Origin: Betaproteobacteria bacterium
GTDB lineage: Bacteria > Pseudomonadota > Gammaproteobacteria > Burkholderiales > SG8-41
Assembly: GCA_021414185.1 (NCBI GenBank)
Contig: JAIOOZ010000597.1
Coordinates: forward strand, 1-17,024
Length of the DNA stretch: 17,024 bases
Direction of reading: 5' to 3'
Positions 5,207 through 13,593 of the stretch are shown one piece after another. Made by a program: the position numbers and the translations under genes. Within the stretch, counting starts at the first letter, position 1. Every line of letters begins with the position of its first letter. The notes beneath the pieces are model-generated. The model had not been told where the DNA came from, ran no database searches, and was given only the letters and a program-made list of their open reading frames with translations.

Positions 5207-7561
5207 ATGAAGTTTTCGGAAAACTGGCTGCGCACTTTCGTCCAGACGCCGCTCTCGAGCAGCGCACTGGCGGATGCGTTGACCATGGGTGGCATAGAAG
5301 TCGAGTCCGTAGAGCGTGCGGCACCGGCATTCGACAAAGTCGTCGTTGCGGAAGTCATCGAAGTGCAGAAGCACCCGGATGCCGATCGCCTTACGGTGTG
5401 CCGCGTCAACGCGGACGGGGCACCGCTGCAGGTCGTGTGCGGAGCGCCCAACGTGCGTGCGGGCATACGCGTGCCGCTGGCGCAAGTCGGCGCACGGTTG
5501 CCCGGTGTCGAGATCAAGCAGGCGAAAGTGCGCGGCGTCGAATCAAACGGGATGTTGTGCTCGGCGAAAGAGCTGGGCATCGCAGACGATGCGGCAGGCT
5601 TGCTGGTTCTGCCGGCCGATGCACCGGTAGGAACGGACATTCGAAAGTATCTCGAGCTCGACGATCAATTGTTTACGATCAAGCCGACGCCGAACCGCGG
5701 CGATTGCCTGAGCGTGTTCGGTGTCGCGCGCGAAGTGGCGGCCATTACCGGCAGCGCTCTGAAGCCGGTCGCTACAATGGCCGCTTCGAACTTGCCGGAT
5801 AAAATTAATATCACGCTGGTAGACAAAACCGCATGTCCTTTATATTGCGGCCGCGTATTGCGCGGCGTCAATGCACGGGCGGCAACGCCGCGCTGGATGG
5901 TGCAGCGTCTCGAGCGCAGCGGATTGCGCAGCATCAGCGCGATCGTGGATGTGACGAACTACGTGATGCTGGAACTCGGGCAGCCGCTGCATGCATTCGA
6001 TCTGACGCGTATCGCCGGCGGAATACAGGTGCGTTTTGGCAAGGTGGGTGAGCAACTCAAATTGCTCAACGAACAGGAAATCGCGCTGAAACCCGAATTC
6101 CTGGTGATTGCGGATGAACAGAAGCCGCTCGCTCTGGCGGGCATCATGGGCGGCGCCGACAGTGCAGTGAGCCTGGATACCGTCGATATTCTGCTGGAAA
6201 GCGCGTTTTTCGATCCCACTGTGATCGCGGGCAAATCGCGCGTGCTTGGATTCGGGTCGGAATCCGCATACCGCTTCGAGCGCGGCGTTGATTTCGGCGC
6301 GACCGCGCGGGCCATGGAACGTGCCACCCAGCTTGTGCTGGAGATTTGCGGCGGCAAAGCAGGGCCGGTCTGCGACGCAAAGGCGGTTCTGCCGGAGCGC
6401 AAACCAGTGAGCTTGCGCACGGCGCGCGCGCGGCGCTTGCTGGGCGTCGAACTCGCGGCCGAAGACATCGCGCGCTTGCTGCAGCATCTGGGCTTTGTTT
6501 GTGAGCGGCGCGGCGATGAATTCCTGGTGACGCCTCCAAGCTATCGCTTCGATCTGACGATTGAAGAAGACCTCATCGAGGAAGTCGCTCGTCTGCACGG
6601 CTACGACAATATCGCTGTCAACGCGCCGCTCGCCGCCAACGTCATGCTGCCTGCAAGCGAGACGCGCAGGAATGTCGCGGCATTGCGAGATCTGCTGGTC
6701 GCGCGCGATTACCAGGAAGTCATCAGTTACAGCTTCGTCGATCGGCAGTGGGAAGCTGATTTTTGTTCCAACAATGACCCCGTAATGCTGGCCAATCCCA
6801 TCGCCTCGAACCTCAACGCAATGCGTTCGGGTTTGATCGGCAGTCTGGTTGATTGTCTTAAAACGAACGTGAGCCGGCAGCAGGAGCGCGTGCGTATTTT
6901 CGAAAGCGGGCGCTGTTATGCGCGCAACTCGAAGGGTTGCTACGCGGAACGGTCGGTGTTGGGCGGACTCGCGTATGGCGGGTCGGTGGCGGAGCAATGG
7001 GGTGTCGCCCGGCGCACGGTCGATTTTTACGATGTGAAATCTGACGTCGAAACCATCGTGGGTCCCGGTGCCCCCAGTTTTGAGGCAGGTGAACACCCCG
7101 CTTTACACCCGGGCCGGACCGCCAAAATCATGCTGGAGGGGGCGCCGATCGGGTGGTTGGGCGAGCTTCATCCACGCTTGCAGCAAAAGTACGATTTGCC
7201 TTTTTCACCAATGGTTTTCGAGCTGAATCTCGACGCAATCACGGGCCGTAAGTCGACCCCTTATGCTGAATTCTCACGGCAGCCCACGGTACGGCGCGAT
7301 ATCGCGGTTGAAGTGCCCGAAAAAGTGACCGGCCAGGCCATGCTGGAAGCACTCAAAAAGCACGCTCCAGGCATAGTTTTGGAGGTCGCGCTGTTTGACG
7401 TATATCGTGGCAAAGGCATTGATTCAGATAAAAAAAGTGTTGCGTTTCGGGTATTATTGCAAGATACTCATAAAACATTGACCGACGCTGAAGCCGAGAC
7501 CGCGATACAGCGGTTGCTTAAAGTGTTACAAGAACAATTTCAAGCAAGACTCCGGGAATAA
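5207..7561 (+). CDS. pheT: Phenylalanyl-tRNA synthetase beta subunit
   Basis: The 784-residue beta subunit binds tRNA and clears misacylated Tyr-tRNA-Phe. Domains in order are an N-terminal B1 part; an EMAP-like tRNA-binding fold (about 39-148, with HPDADRLTVCRV and VCGAPNVRAG); the B3/B4 editing module (SESAYRFERGVD); B5 (about 395-475); a catalytic-like core (LLVARDYQEVISYSFVD); and a C-terminal FDX-ACB anticodon domain (about 690-784, beginning near FSRQPTVRRDIAVEVP). Length is normal. The ATG lies eight bases after the palindromic element. The only Shine-Dalgarno-like stretch, GGCGG at 5192-5196, belongs to that element. In most relatives pheS and pheT are closely spaced, so the insertion has probably replaced the native ribosome site. 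Nine bases separate the stop from ihfA. Confidence 0.98.
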   Translation: MKFSENWLRTFVQTPLSSSALADALTMGGIEVESVERAAPAFDKVVVAEVIEVQKHPDADRLTVCRVNADGAPLQVVCGAPNVRAGIRVPLAQVGARLPGVEIKQAKVRGVESNGMLCSAKELGIADDAAGLLVLPADAPVGTDIRKYLELDDQLFTIKPTPNRGDCLSVFGVAREVAAITGSALKPVATMAASNLPDKINITLVDKTACPLYCGRVLRGVNARAATPRWMVQRLERSGLRSISAIVDVTNYVMLELGQPLHAFDLTRIAGGIQVRFGKVGEQLKLLNEQEIALKPEFLVIADEQKPLALAGIMGGADSAVSLDTVDILLESAFFDPTVIAGKSRVLGFGSESAYRFERGVDFGATARAMERATQLVLEICGGKAGPVCDAKAVLPERKPVSLRTARARRLLGVELAAEDIARLLQHLGFVCERRGDEFLVTPPSYRFDLTIEEDLIEEVARLHGYDNIAVNAPLAANVMLPASETRRNVAALRDLLVARDYQEVISYSFVDRQWEADFCSNNDPVMLANPIASNLNAMRSGLIGSLVDCLKTNVSRQQERVRIFESGRCYARNSKGCYAERSVLGGLAYGGSVAEQWGVARRTVDFYDVKSDVETIVGPGAPSFEAGEHPALHPGRTAKIMLEGAPIGWLGELHPRLQQKYDLPFSPMVFELNLDAITGRKSTPYAEFSRQPTVRRDIAVEVPEKVTGQAMLEALKKHAPGIVLEVALFDVYRGKGIDSDKKSVAFRVLLQDTHKTLTDAEAETAIQRLLKVLQEQFQARLRE

Positions 7562-7570
7562 GGGGAAAAT

Positions 7571-7882
7571 ATGACTTTAACCAAGGCCGAGCTGGCGGAT
7601 CTGCTATTTGAAAAAGTAGGTTTCAATAAGCGTGAAGCTAAAGACATGGTGGAGTCCTTTTTTGAAGAAGTCCGCTTGGCGCTGGAGAACGGAGAGGGCG
7701 TCAAGCTTTCGGGTTTCGGCAATTTTCAGTTGCGTGACAAACCGCAGCGTCCCGGGCGCAATCCGAAAACCGGCGAAGAGATCCCGATCACTGCCCGGCG
7801 CGTAGTCACCTTCCATGCGTCGCAGAAACTGAAGGCGATGGTTGAGCAAAACTATAATAATGGAAACAAACCACAGTCCTAA
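7571..7882 (+). CDS. ihfA: Integration host factor alpha subunit
   Basis: This 103-residue HU/IHF-family protein bends DNA as a heterodimer with IHF beta, acting in recombination, transcription and replication. It begins MTLTKAELADLLFEKVGFNKREAKDMVE, has the conserved GxGVKLSGFGNF turn, and carries the beta-arm segment RPGRNPKTGEEIPITARRVVTF with the intercalating Pro in RNPKTG. The C-terminus is a few residues longer than the E. coli protein. GGGGA lies upstream of the ATG. The position just after pheT is the conserved one in beta- and gammaproteobacteria, where IHF alpha synthesis is tied to the pheST transcript. Its last 23 bases overlap the next gene. Confidence 0.98.
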   Translation: MTLTKAELADLLFEKVGFNKREAKDMVESFFEEVRLALENGEGVKLSGFGNFQLRDKPQRPGRNPKTGEEIPITARRVVTFHASQKLKAMVEQNYNNGNKPQS

Positions 7883-8234
7883 GGAAGCGTTACCGCCGAT
7901 CCCGGCCAAACGCTATTTCACTATCGGCGAAGTGAGCGAACTGTGCGGCGTCAAACCGCACGTGTTGCGCTACTGGGAGCAGGAGTTCACCCAGTTAAAA
8001 CCGGTCAAGCGCCGCGGCAACCGCCGTTATTACCAGCACCATGAAGTATTGTTGATCCGGCGCATCCGAGATCTGCTTTACGACCAGGGTTTCACCATCA
8101 GCGGCGCGCGCAACCGCCTGGACGAAATCGTTACCGAACCCGCCAAGACCAATCGTGCTGTCGCCGCCGGCAAGGCGAACCTCGCGGTGGTACGCAAAGA
8201 AATCAAGTCCGTCCTCGACCTCCTGCGCGGCTGA
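7860..8234 (+). CDS. MerR-family regulator downstream of ihfA
   Basis: The 124-residue protein contains a MerR-type winged helix-turn-helix (about 18-85): YFTIGEVSELCGVKPHVLRYWEQEF, the wing RRGNRRYYQHHE, then RIRDLLYDQGFTISGARNRL. A short, probably helical C-terminal part follows (about 95-124), which would dimerise. No metal-binding cysteine cluster is visible, so this is not a classical metal sensor. Start choice: ATG at 7860 overlaps ihfA by 23 bases and gives an N-terminus like relatives. A TTG at 7842, with AAGG upstream, would add six residues and cannot be excluded. Overlap with ihfA implies translational coupling. The regulated genes are unknown. Confidence 0.92.
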   Translation: METNHSPKEALPPIPAKRYFTIGEVSELCGVKPHVLRYWEQEFTQLKPVKRRGNRRYYQHHEVLLIRRIRDLLYDQGFTISGARNRLDEIVTEPAKTNRAVAAGKANLAVVRKEIKSVLDLLRG

Positions 8235-8241
8235 CGCCGCG
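8226..8241 (+). other. GC-rich hairpin across the merR stop codon
   Basis: CGCGGC (8226-8231) and GCCGCG (8236-8241) form a perfect 6-bp stem with a TGAC loop that contains the stop codon. No T tract follows, so intrinsic termination is unlikely. It may stabilise the mRNA end or simply reflect the composition. Confidence 0.35.
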
Positions 8242-8261
8242 GCTGGCAGTATCCCATCTGT

Positions 8262-8267
8262 TATAAT
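8262..8267 (+). promoter_or_regulatory. -10 box of the tRNA-Pro gene
   Basis: A perfect TATAAT lies eight bases before the mature tRNA 5' end. No convincing -35 box is found at 16-18 bases upstream; CTGGCA (8243-8248) is too close. The tRNA may therefore depend on the -10 box alone or on readthrough from merR. Confidence 0.6.
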
Positions 8268-8275
8268 CATCGCCT

Positions 8276-8353
<78 letters not shown>

Positions 8354-8396
8354 TAAATCAATAAGTTACATAAATTAATAATAATGGAAATGTCTT

Positions 8397-8417
8397 GGGG
8401 GACACGCCGGGGGACAC
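8397..8417 (+). repeat. Paired GGGGGACAC direct repeats next to tRNA-Pro
   Basis: GGGGGACAC occurs at 8397-8405 and again at 8409-8417, giving a 12-base period. The pair sits 45 bases after the tRNA CCA end, beyond an AT-rich stretch. Short tandem repeats beside an att core often are recombinase arm sites. That role here is inferred, and no integrase gene is present nearby. Confidence 0.55.
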
Positions 8418-8551
8418 AAAGCGAACCGCCCGCGTAAATTGCATTTGGTCTGCGCAAGCACTCCACACCTCTCTTGCATGGCTCGTCTTACGCTAAGCGA
8501 GGATTCTCAACGACGGGTATGCGTAGAATGCAGCGTCGAGCCGTCATCGCC

Positions 8552-8677
8552 TCGCGTATGGCGCGCATCAAGCACTCGCCGAGCAACGCGGCCAACCAGC
8601 GTGCAACCGAGCGGGTGCTCTTCAACGCGCTGATGGCGACGCTCGATCCAGGCGACAAGGTGATCGTGCCGGCGCCG
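8552..8677 (+). pseudogene. Aspartate aminotransferase (class I) remnant with internal deletion
   Basis: In one frame the DNA reads RMARIKHSPSNAANQRATE followed directly by RVLFNALMATLDPGDKVIVPAP, then diverges (QRASCKRRGAHST). Both pieces are familiar from AspB-type class I aminotransferases. The first is the N-terminal helix (R-x-x-x-I-K-P-S-P-S). The second is the region around residues 100-125 (FNALMATLDPGDEVIVPAPYW). About 70-80 residues between them are missing and everything after VPAP is gone. The remnant lacks the PLP lysine and cannot be an enzyme. It is unrelated to the downstream class III aminotransferase. The stretch 8353-8776 otherwise holds only an AT-rich segment and the GGGGGACAC pair; no other gene was recognised there. 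Confidence 0.75.
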
Positions 8678-8776
8678 CAGCGGGCGTCGTGCAAACGGCG
8701 CGGCGCTCATTCCACGATACTTTCGTGCCGCGCCCATTCGTAAACAAGCAGAATTTTGATACAGGAGAATTGCACG

Positions 8777-10186
8777 ATGAATGCCAAAGCTGCGCGTGAA
8801 TCCCGGATTTTGGGCGAATATCTCGAACGCACGCCGCGCTCATCCCAGCGCCACGAAGAGGCACGCGGGTCGTTTCCCAGCGGTATCGTGCATGACTCCA
8901 GACGCACGTGGCCGTACGGTTTATACGTCGATCACGCTGCGGGTTCGCGGAAGTGGGACATCGACGGCAACGAGTACGTAGATTACTACGGAGGGCACGG
9001 CGCCCTGATGCTTGGCCATCAGCATCCCAAAGTGGTGGCGGCGGTCCAGGCGCAACTCAACAAGGGCATGCACTTTGCTGCGGGGCACGAATTACAAAAT
9101 GAGTGGGCGCGCCTAATCCAGGAACTGATCCCATCGGCGGAGCGCGTGCGCTTCACCTCCTCAGGAACCGAGGCCACGATGATGGCTGTGCGGCTCGCAC
9201 GCGCTTCGACGGGGAAAGGCAAGATTGTGCGCTTTGTCAGTCACTTCCACGGCTGGCACGACCACGTTGCGTTTGGCGTGAAGGAGCACCTTGATGGTAC
9301 GCCGACCGCAGGCGTATTGCCGGACGTTGCTGCGAATGTCATTCTGGTCAAGCCTAACGATCTTGCAGCTGTGGAGCGCGTCCTTGCGCAACATAAAGAC
9401 GTGGCCGCCGTCATGATCGAACCAGTCGGCGCGAGTTCCGGCGCCATACCAACGTCTCCGGCGGTATTGCGCGAGTTGCGTGAGATCACGCGCCGGCATG
9501 GCGTGCTCTTGATGTTTGATGAAGTGGTGACGGGTTTTCGGGTTGCGCCAGGAGGCGCCCAGGCGCTCTACGGCGTCACGCCCGATTTGACGACGCTCGC
9601 CAAAATCGTCGCCGGCGGCATGCCGGGCGGTGCCGTCGCCGGCAGCAGAAAGGTGCTCGACTGGCTCGATCACGAGGCGTCCTCCAGCGCTGGCCACGAA
9701 CGCGTCGCGCACGAGGGCACGCACAACGCGCATCCGATGTCGGCGGCCGCGGGGATTGCCACGCTCAGCATAATCAGGGATACCGATGCGTGTGCGCGAG
9801 CGAGCGCGACCGCCGCCAAACTGCGCACGGGCATGAATACAATCCTGGAAGAAGAAGGCGTGCCGTGGGCGGTCTACGGCGTACACTCGTTCTACAATTT
9901 TTTCACCAATCCGGGCAACCACCCGGTACGCCCAACCACGTTCGACGCGAACGCCGCACCCATCGAGTGGTTCGGGGGCGACAAGCGCGAGCCCTTGCTG
10001 TCCAAGATGCGGCTGGCCATGTTGGTATACGGGATCGACCTGAAAGGCTGGCGCGGCGGCATCGTTTCCTCGGCACACACCCAGGCTGATGTCGACCTGA
10101 CGCTCGCGGCGTGGCAGAAGACATTGCGCATGCTGAAGGAAGAAGGCGATTTGCCGCAGACTTCCGAAGTTGCCCTGGCGAAGTAA
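8777..10186 (+). CDS. Class III aminotransferase (glutamate-1-semialdehyde aminomutase-like)
   Basis: The 469-residue PLP enzyme of fold type I shows SSGTEATMMAVRLAR (about 128-142, phosphate binding), HFHGWHD (about 156-162), D248 in the FDEVVTGFR motif (binds the pyridine nitrogen), and K276 in TTLAKIVAGGMPGGAVAG as the Schiff-base lysine. HNAHPMSAAAG precedes the C-terminal domain. It is about 40 residues longer than hemL products and lies in a catabolic cluster, so a dedicated role in haem synthesis is unlikely. Relatives include beta-amino acid and other omega-aminotransferases. The ATG at 8777 is preceded by AGGAG (8762-8766); a TTG at 8756 would lie before that site and was rejected. 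It is first in a plus-strand set with a Bug receptor and hyuAB. The substrate is unknown. Confidence 0.9.
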   Translation: MNAKAARESRILGEYLERTPRSSQRHEEARGSFPSGIVHDSRRTWPYGLYVDHAAGSRKWDIDGNEYVDYYGGHGALMLGHQHPKVVAAVQAQLNKGMHFAAGHELQNEWARLIQELIPSAERVRFTSSGTEATMMAVRLARASTGKGKIVRFVSHFHGWHDHVAFGVKEHLDGTPTAGVLPDVAANVILVKPNDLAAVERVLAQHKDVAAVMIEPVGASSGAIPTSPAVLRELREITRRHGVLLMFDEVVTGFRVAPGGAQALYGVTPDLTTLAKIVAGGMPGGAVAGSRKVLDWLDHEASSSAGHERVAHEGTHNAHPMSAAAGIATLSIIRDTDACARASATAAKLRTGMNTILEEEGVPWAVYGVHSFYNFFTNPGNHPVRPTTFDANAAPIEWFGGDKREPLLSKMRLAMLVYGIDLKGWRGGIVSSAHTQADVDLTLAAWQKTLRMLKEEGDLPQTSEVALAK

Positions 10187-10329
10187 GCTATCGACTGTTC
10201 ATAGTCCACAAAAGCCTGGAACGCTTTGTTGCATATCCTGAGCTTGTTTCGGCGCGCCATGCAGAATCGCTAAAAAGCGCCAAACTTGAAAATAAATGTT
10301 GAACGACGCGGGTCACCGGAGGAAGAATA

Positions 10330-11304
10330 ATGTTGCATAGCTTGCGTAACTTCGTAGTTATCCTTGCCAAAGTTGCTGCACTTGCAGCCGTTGCGTTTCC
10401 CGTCGCCGCGCAATATCCGGCCCGGCAGGTCCGCATGATACTGCCGCTCCCCGCCGCATCCGCGACCGACACCGTTGCGCGCGTTATCGCGCAATCCATG
10501 AGTGCGAGTTTCGGTCAGACGGTGGTGGTGGACAACAAGCCGGGCGCCGACGGCGCTATTTCTGCCGCTGAGGTGATGCGCGCAGCGCCCGATGGCTACA
10601 CGCTGTTTTTCGCCACCAATAGTCCGCTGGCGGCAGTGCCGGCTATGCGCAAAACGCCGCCTTACGATCCGGTCGCTGATTTCACGCCGATCGGGTTGAT
10701 CGGCCGTTACCTGCACGCGGTGCTGGTGCATCCTGATGTGCCGGCGAAAACTCTGCAGGAATTCTTCATTCATGCCCGCGCCAACCCTGGCAAGCTGAAT
10801 TACGGCAGCGGCGCGACTTTCCAGTTAATTGCCACGGTCAACCTGATGAAGATCGCGGGCATCGACCTCGTGCACGTGCCGTATAAAGGCGACCCTGCGG
10901 CGCTCATCGATCTGATCGCCGGCCGGGTACAGTTCCTGATTGCGACGCAGTCAACATCGCTGCCGTTTGTCAAAGAAGGCAAGCTGCGCGCGCTTGCCAT
11001 AACCAACAGCGCGCGTTCCGAGGCGTGGCCTGATGTGCCGACCCTCGCCGAGTCCGGCATCAAAAGCTTTCCCAGCCTGTCCTGGGCAGCGCTGGTGGGC
11101 CCGGCCAAAATGCCCGCCGGCTTGATAGACCGGATCAATCGTGAGCTGAATGCAACGCTGGTGAAGCCCGATGTGCGGGAGCGGCTCGGACGTGCAGCAT
11201 TCGAGTCCGCAACCAGCTCGCCGGATGAGCTGCGAGCCTTCATCAGGGATCAGCAAGACCTCTGGGGCCGCACGGTGCGCGAGTTGGGGCTGCAGGTCGA
11301 CTAA
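10330..11304 (+). CDS. Bug-type tripartite tricarboxylate transporter receptor, atypical ligand loop
   Basis: The 324-residue periplasmic solute receptor has a signal peptide (about 1-27, ending FPVAAQ) and the Bug landmarks: QTVVVDNKPGADGAISAAEVMRAAPDGYTL, the APNL-like NSPLAAVPAM region, VHVPYKGDPAALIDLIAGRVQ, and WPDVPTLAESGIKSF. Bug proteins capture carboxylates, amides or related small acids for TctAB-type membrane parts. None is nearby, as usual for solitary Bug genes. The first ligand loop, normally P-F-x-P-G-G-x-x-D, reads LPLPAASATD here, so the two glycines are lost while the Asp remains. GGAGGA precedes the ATG. The gene lies 143 bases after the aminotransferase. Co-location suggests that it binds the substrate of HyuAB or the aminotransferase; this is inferred. 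Confidence 0.93.
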   Translation: MLHSLRNFVVILAKVAALAAVAFPVAAQYPARQVRMILPLPAASATDTVARVIAQSMSASFGQTVVVDNKPGADGAISAAEVMRAAPDGYTLFFATNSPLAAVPAMRKTPPYDPVADFTPIGLIGRYLHAVLVHPDVPAKTLQEFFIHARANPGKLNYGSGATFQLIATVNLMKIAGIDLVHVPYKGDPAALIDLIAGRVQFLIATQSTSLPFVKEGKLRALAITNSARSEAWPDVPTLAESGIKSFPSLSWAALVGPAKMPAGLIDRINRELNATLVKPDVRERLGRAAFESATSSPDELRAFIRDQQDLWGRTVRELGLQVD

Positions 11305-11490
11305 GGGCCGCGTAATCGAAAGGTCGGCTTCTTCTCGTGACTCCGCAGGTGTAGTGAATCGCAATCTTGTCGAGCGGGCGCAGCTCTCTGCACGGCGCGC
11401 CTGACCCAAACCCAATGTCAATAAGCCGTGCGGATCGGTTAGCGACCCCGCGACCTGCACTATTGAATCTTTACTGATGGAACATTTTCG

Positions 11491-13593
11491 ATGAGCAATT
11501 TCAGTCTCGGCATAGACATCGGCGGCACCTTTACGGACATCGTGCTGCTGGGCGTGGACGGCGAACTCTATAGCAAGAAATTGTTGTCGACCCCGGCCGA
11601 TTACAGTGTCGCAATCGAAGAGGGCGTGGCGGATCTTATGCGTACCGCCGGCGTCAGCGGCAGCCAGATCGTCGAACTTGCGCATGGGACCACCATCGCA
11701 ACCAACGCGATTATCGAACGCCGCGGCGCAGCGGTGGCGCTCATCACCACCTGCGGATTTCGCGATGTGCTCGAACTCGGGCGCTTTCGCTCTCCGCGCC
11801 TGTATGACCTGAAATTCCGCAAGCCGGAACCGCTGGTTGAGCGACGGCTTCGCTTTGAAGTGACCGAACGCTGCGATGCGAAAGGCAACATTCTCCAGCC
11901 GATGAGCGAGACCGAACTTGAGGCGATCGCCGCCGCCATCGAGCACGAAAAGGTCGAGGCGATCGCAGTGTGTTTCATCAACGCGCATATTAATCCCGCC
12001 AATGAAGAGGCGGCAGTGCGCTATCTCGCGGCGCGCCTGCCGCGGGTCGCAGTCTCGGCGTCCAGCCAGCTGGTACCGCAAATCGGCGAATACGAGCGCA
12101 CCAGTACAACGGTCGTCAACGCCTATCTCAGGCCGGTGGTCGAACACTACGTCACATCGCTGACCCGGCGCCTGGCGCGGCTCAAGATCGATGCGCCTTT
12201 GATGATCATGCAGTCCAACGGCGGTGTATTGCCCGGTCCGCTCGTGGCTACGATGCCGATATTCATTATCGAGTCGGGGCCCGCGGCCGGCGCCTTGGGT
12301 GCCCAGCGTCTTGGCAGTCACCTCGATTTGGGCGACCTGATCGTATTCGATATGGGCGGAACAACGGCCAAGGCTTGCATCGTGCAGGCTAATGAACTGA
12401 TATTGGCACCCGATACCGAAGTAGGGGGTTCGGCTTCGCTTGGCGCGCGCATGATCAAAGGTGCCGGCTTCATCGTCCAGGTACCGACCATCGACATTGC
12501 GGAGGTGGGGGCGGGCGGCGGCAGCATCGCGGCCATAGATGCAGCCGGCGGCATTCTGGTCGGACCGCGTAGCGCAGGCGCCGAGCCGGGACCGATTTGT
12601 TACGATCGAGGCGGCGAGCAAGCGACCGTCACGGATGCCAACCTGCTGCTCGGGTACCTGAATCCAAATGCGCTGGTGGGTGGCGATCTTAAACTGAATT
12701 ATGCCAAGGCTGAGGCCGCAGTCGCAGCACTTGCAGACCGGCTTCAGCTGTCCACCATCGACACCGCGTATGGAATACACCTCATTGCGAACGCCAATAT
12801 GATGCGCGCCTTGCAGGCGGTCACCTCGGAGCGCGGGCGGGATCCCGCGCATTTCAGCTTACTTGCGATTGGCGGCAATGGCGGCGTGCATGCGGCCAAC
12901 CTGGCGGAAAGTTTGCATGTCGAGCGCATCATCGTGCCGCCCGTTGCGGGGCTCTTCAGTGCGCTCGGCATGCTGTTCGCGGACGTGGAGCACCAGTTCA
13001 TTACGTCGTTTTTCCGGCGGCTCGACGCCACCAGCCCGGCGGATGTCAACGGCGCGGTCGATGGATTGGTGCGGCAGGCCGTGGAATTGCTCGTTTCGGA
13101 AGGCTACAAGACAGACGAGGCGCGCGAGGTATTCCTGTTCGCCGACGTGAAATACGTTGGCCAGACGTCACCATTGAGCATCCGGTTTCCGCAATTTCCG
13201 GTGACCGACGCGATGATAAGCGATCTCCTGGAGAGGTACGGCGAGCTTCACCAGCAGACCTACGGGTACCGCTCCGACCGCGAACCGGTGCAATTTGTGT
13301 CTCTCAAAGTCGTGGGTCGCGGCATCCCGAGTGCGTCGCGCGTCCCGCGCTGCGTGTCCCGCGCGCATGAGTCGAGCGTTAAGGCCGGCATCCGGCGTGC
13401 GTACTTCGGTCCTGAGCACGGTTGGCTCGAAACCCGGTTGCTGGCGCGCACTGCATTGAGCGCCGTCCCTGTCCTCGGTCCGTTGATTATCGAGGAATAC
13501 GATACGACAACGGTAGTCCGGCCGGGCTGGAGCGCGCGTCTCGACGCGTGGAACAACGTTCTCATTGAAATAATCGAGGAGAGCCGTTCATGA
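11491..13593 (+). CDS. hyuA: HyuA-type subunit of ATP-dependent hydantoinase/oxoprolinase family
   Basis: The 700-residue protein has an N-terminal hydantoinase/oxoprolinase domain (about 5-180) starting LGIDIGGTFTDIVLL (residues 6-20), an ASKHA nucleotide-binding phosphate loop. AHGTTIATNAIIERRG follows, with a central hydantoinase A domain (about 200-490) containing the second phosphate loop FDMGGTTAKA (from F286) and AGGGSIA. A C-terminal part (about 505-695) completes the fold. Family members use ATP to open cyclic amides (N-methylhydantoin, 5-oxoproline, caprolactam) or to drive carboxylation of acetone or acetophenone. Sequence alone does not tell which applies here. It has no clear Shine-Dalgarno site. 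Its stop overlaps the start of hyuB by four bases (ATGA), so the two subunits are coupled. The 186-base spacer before it holds no gene I recognise. Confidence 0.93.
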   Translation: MSNFSLGIDIGGTFTDIVLLGVDGELYSKKLLSTPADYSVAIEEGVADLMRTAGVSGSQIVELAHGTTIATNAIIERRGAAVALITTCGFRDVLELGRFRSPRLYDLKFRKPEPLVERRLRFEVTERCDAKGNILQPMSETELEAIAAAIEHEKVEAIAVCFINAHINPANEEAAVRYLAARLPRVAVSASSQLVPQIGEYERTSTTVVNAYLRPVVEHYVTSLTRRLARLKIDAPLMIMQSNGGVLPGPLVATMPIFIIESGPAAGALGAQRLGSHLDLGDLIVFDMGGTTAKACIVQANELILAPDTEVGGSASLGARMIKGAGFIVQVPTIDIAEVGAGGGSIAAIDAAGGILVGPRSAGAEPGPICYDRGGEQATVTDANLLLGYLNPNALVGGDLKLNYAKAEAAVAALADRLQLSTIDTAYGIHLIANANMMRALQAVTSERGRDPAHFSLLAIGGNGGVHAANLAESLHVERIIVPPVAGLFSALGMLFADVEHQFITSFFRRLDATSPADVNGAVDGLVRQAVELLVSEGYKTDEAREVFLFADVKYVGQTSPLSIRFPQFPVTDAMISDLLERYGELHQQTYGYRSDREPVQFVSLKVVGRGIPSASRVPRCVSRAHESSVKAGIRRAYFGPEHGWLETRLLARTALSAVPVLGPLIIEEYDTTTVVRPGWSARLDAWNNVLIEIIEESRS

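Noticed and set aside
7842..8234. MerR regulator starting at TTG 7842
   Set aside because: ATG 7860 gives the usual N-terminus for this family. The TTG start remains possible but is the weaker choice.
10951..12852. 633-codon open frame on the minus strand
   Set aside because: It lies opposite the Bug receptor and hyuA, both with clear family motifs, and its own translation shows no recognisable domain.
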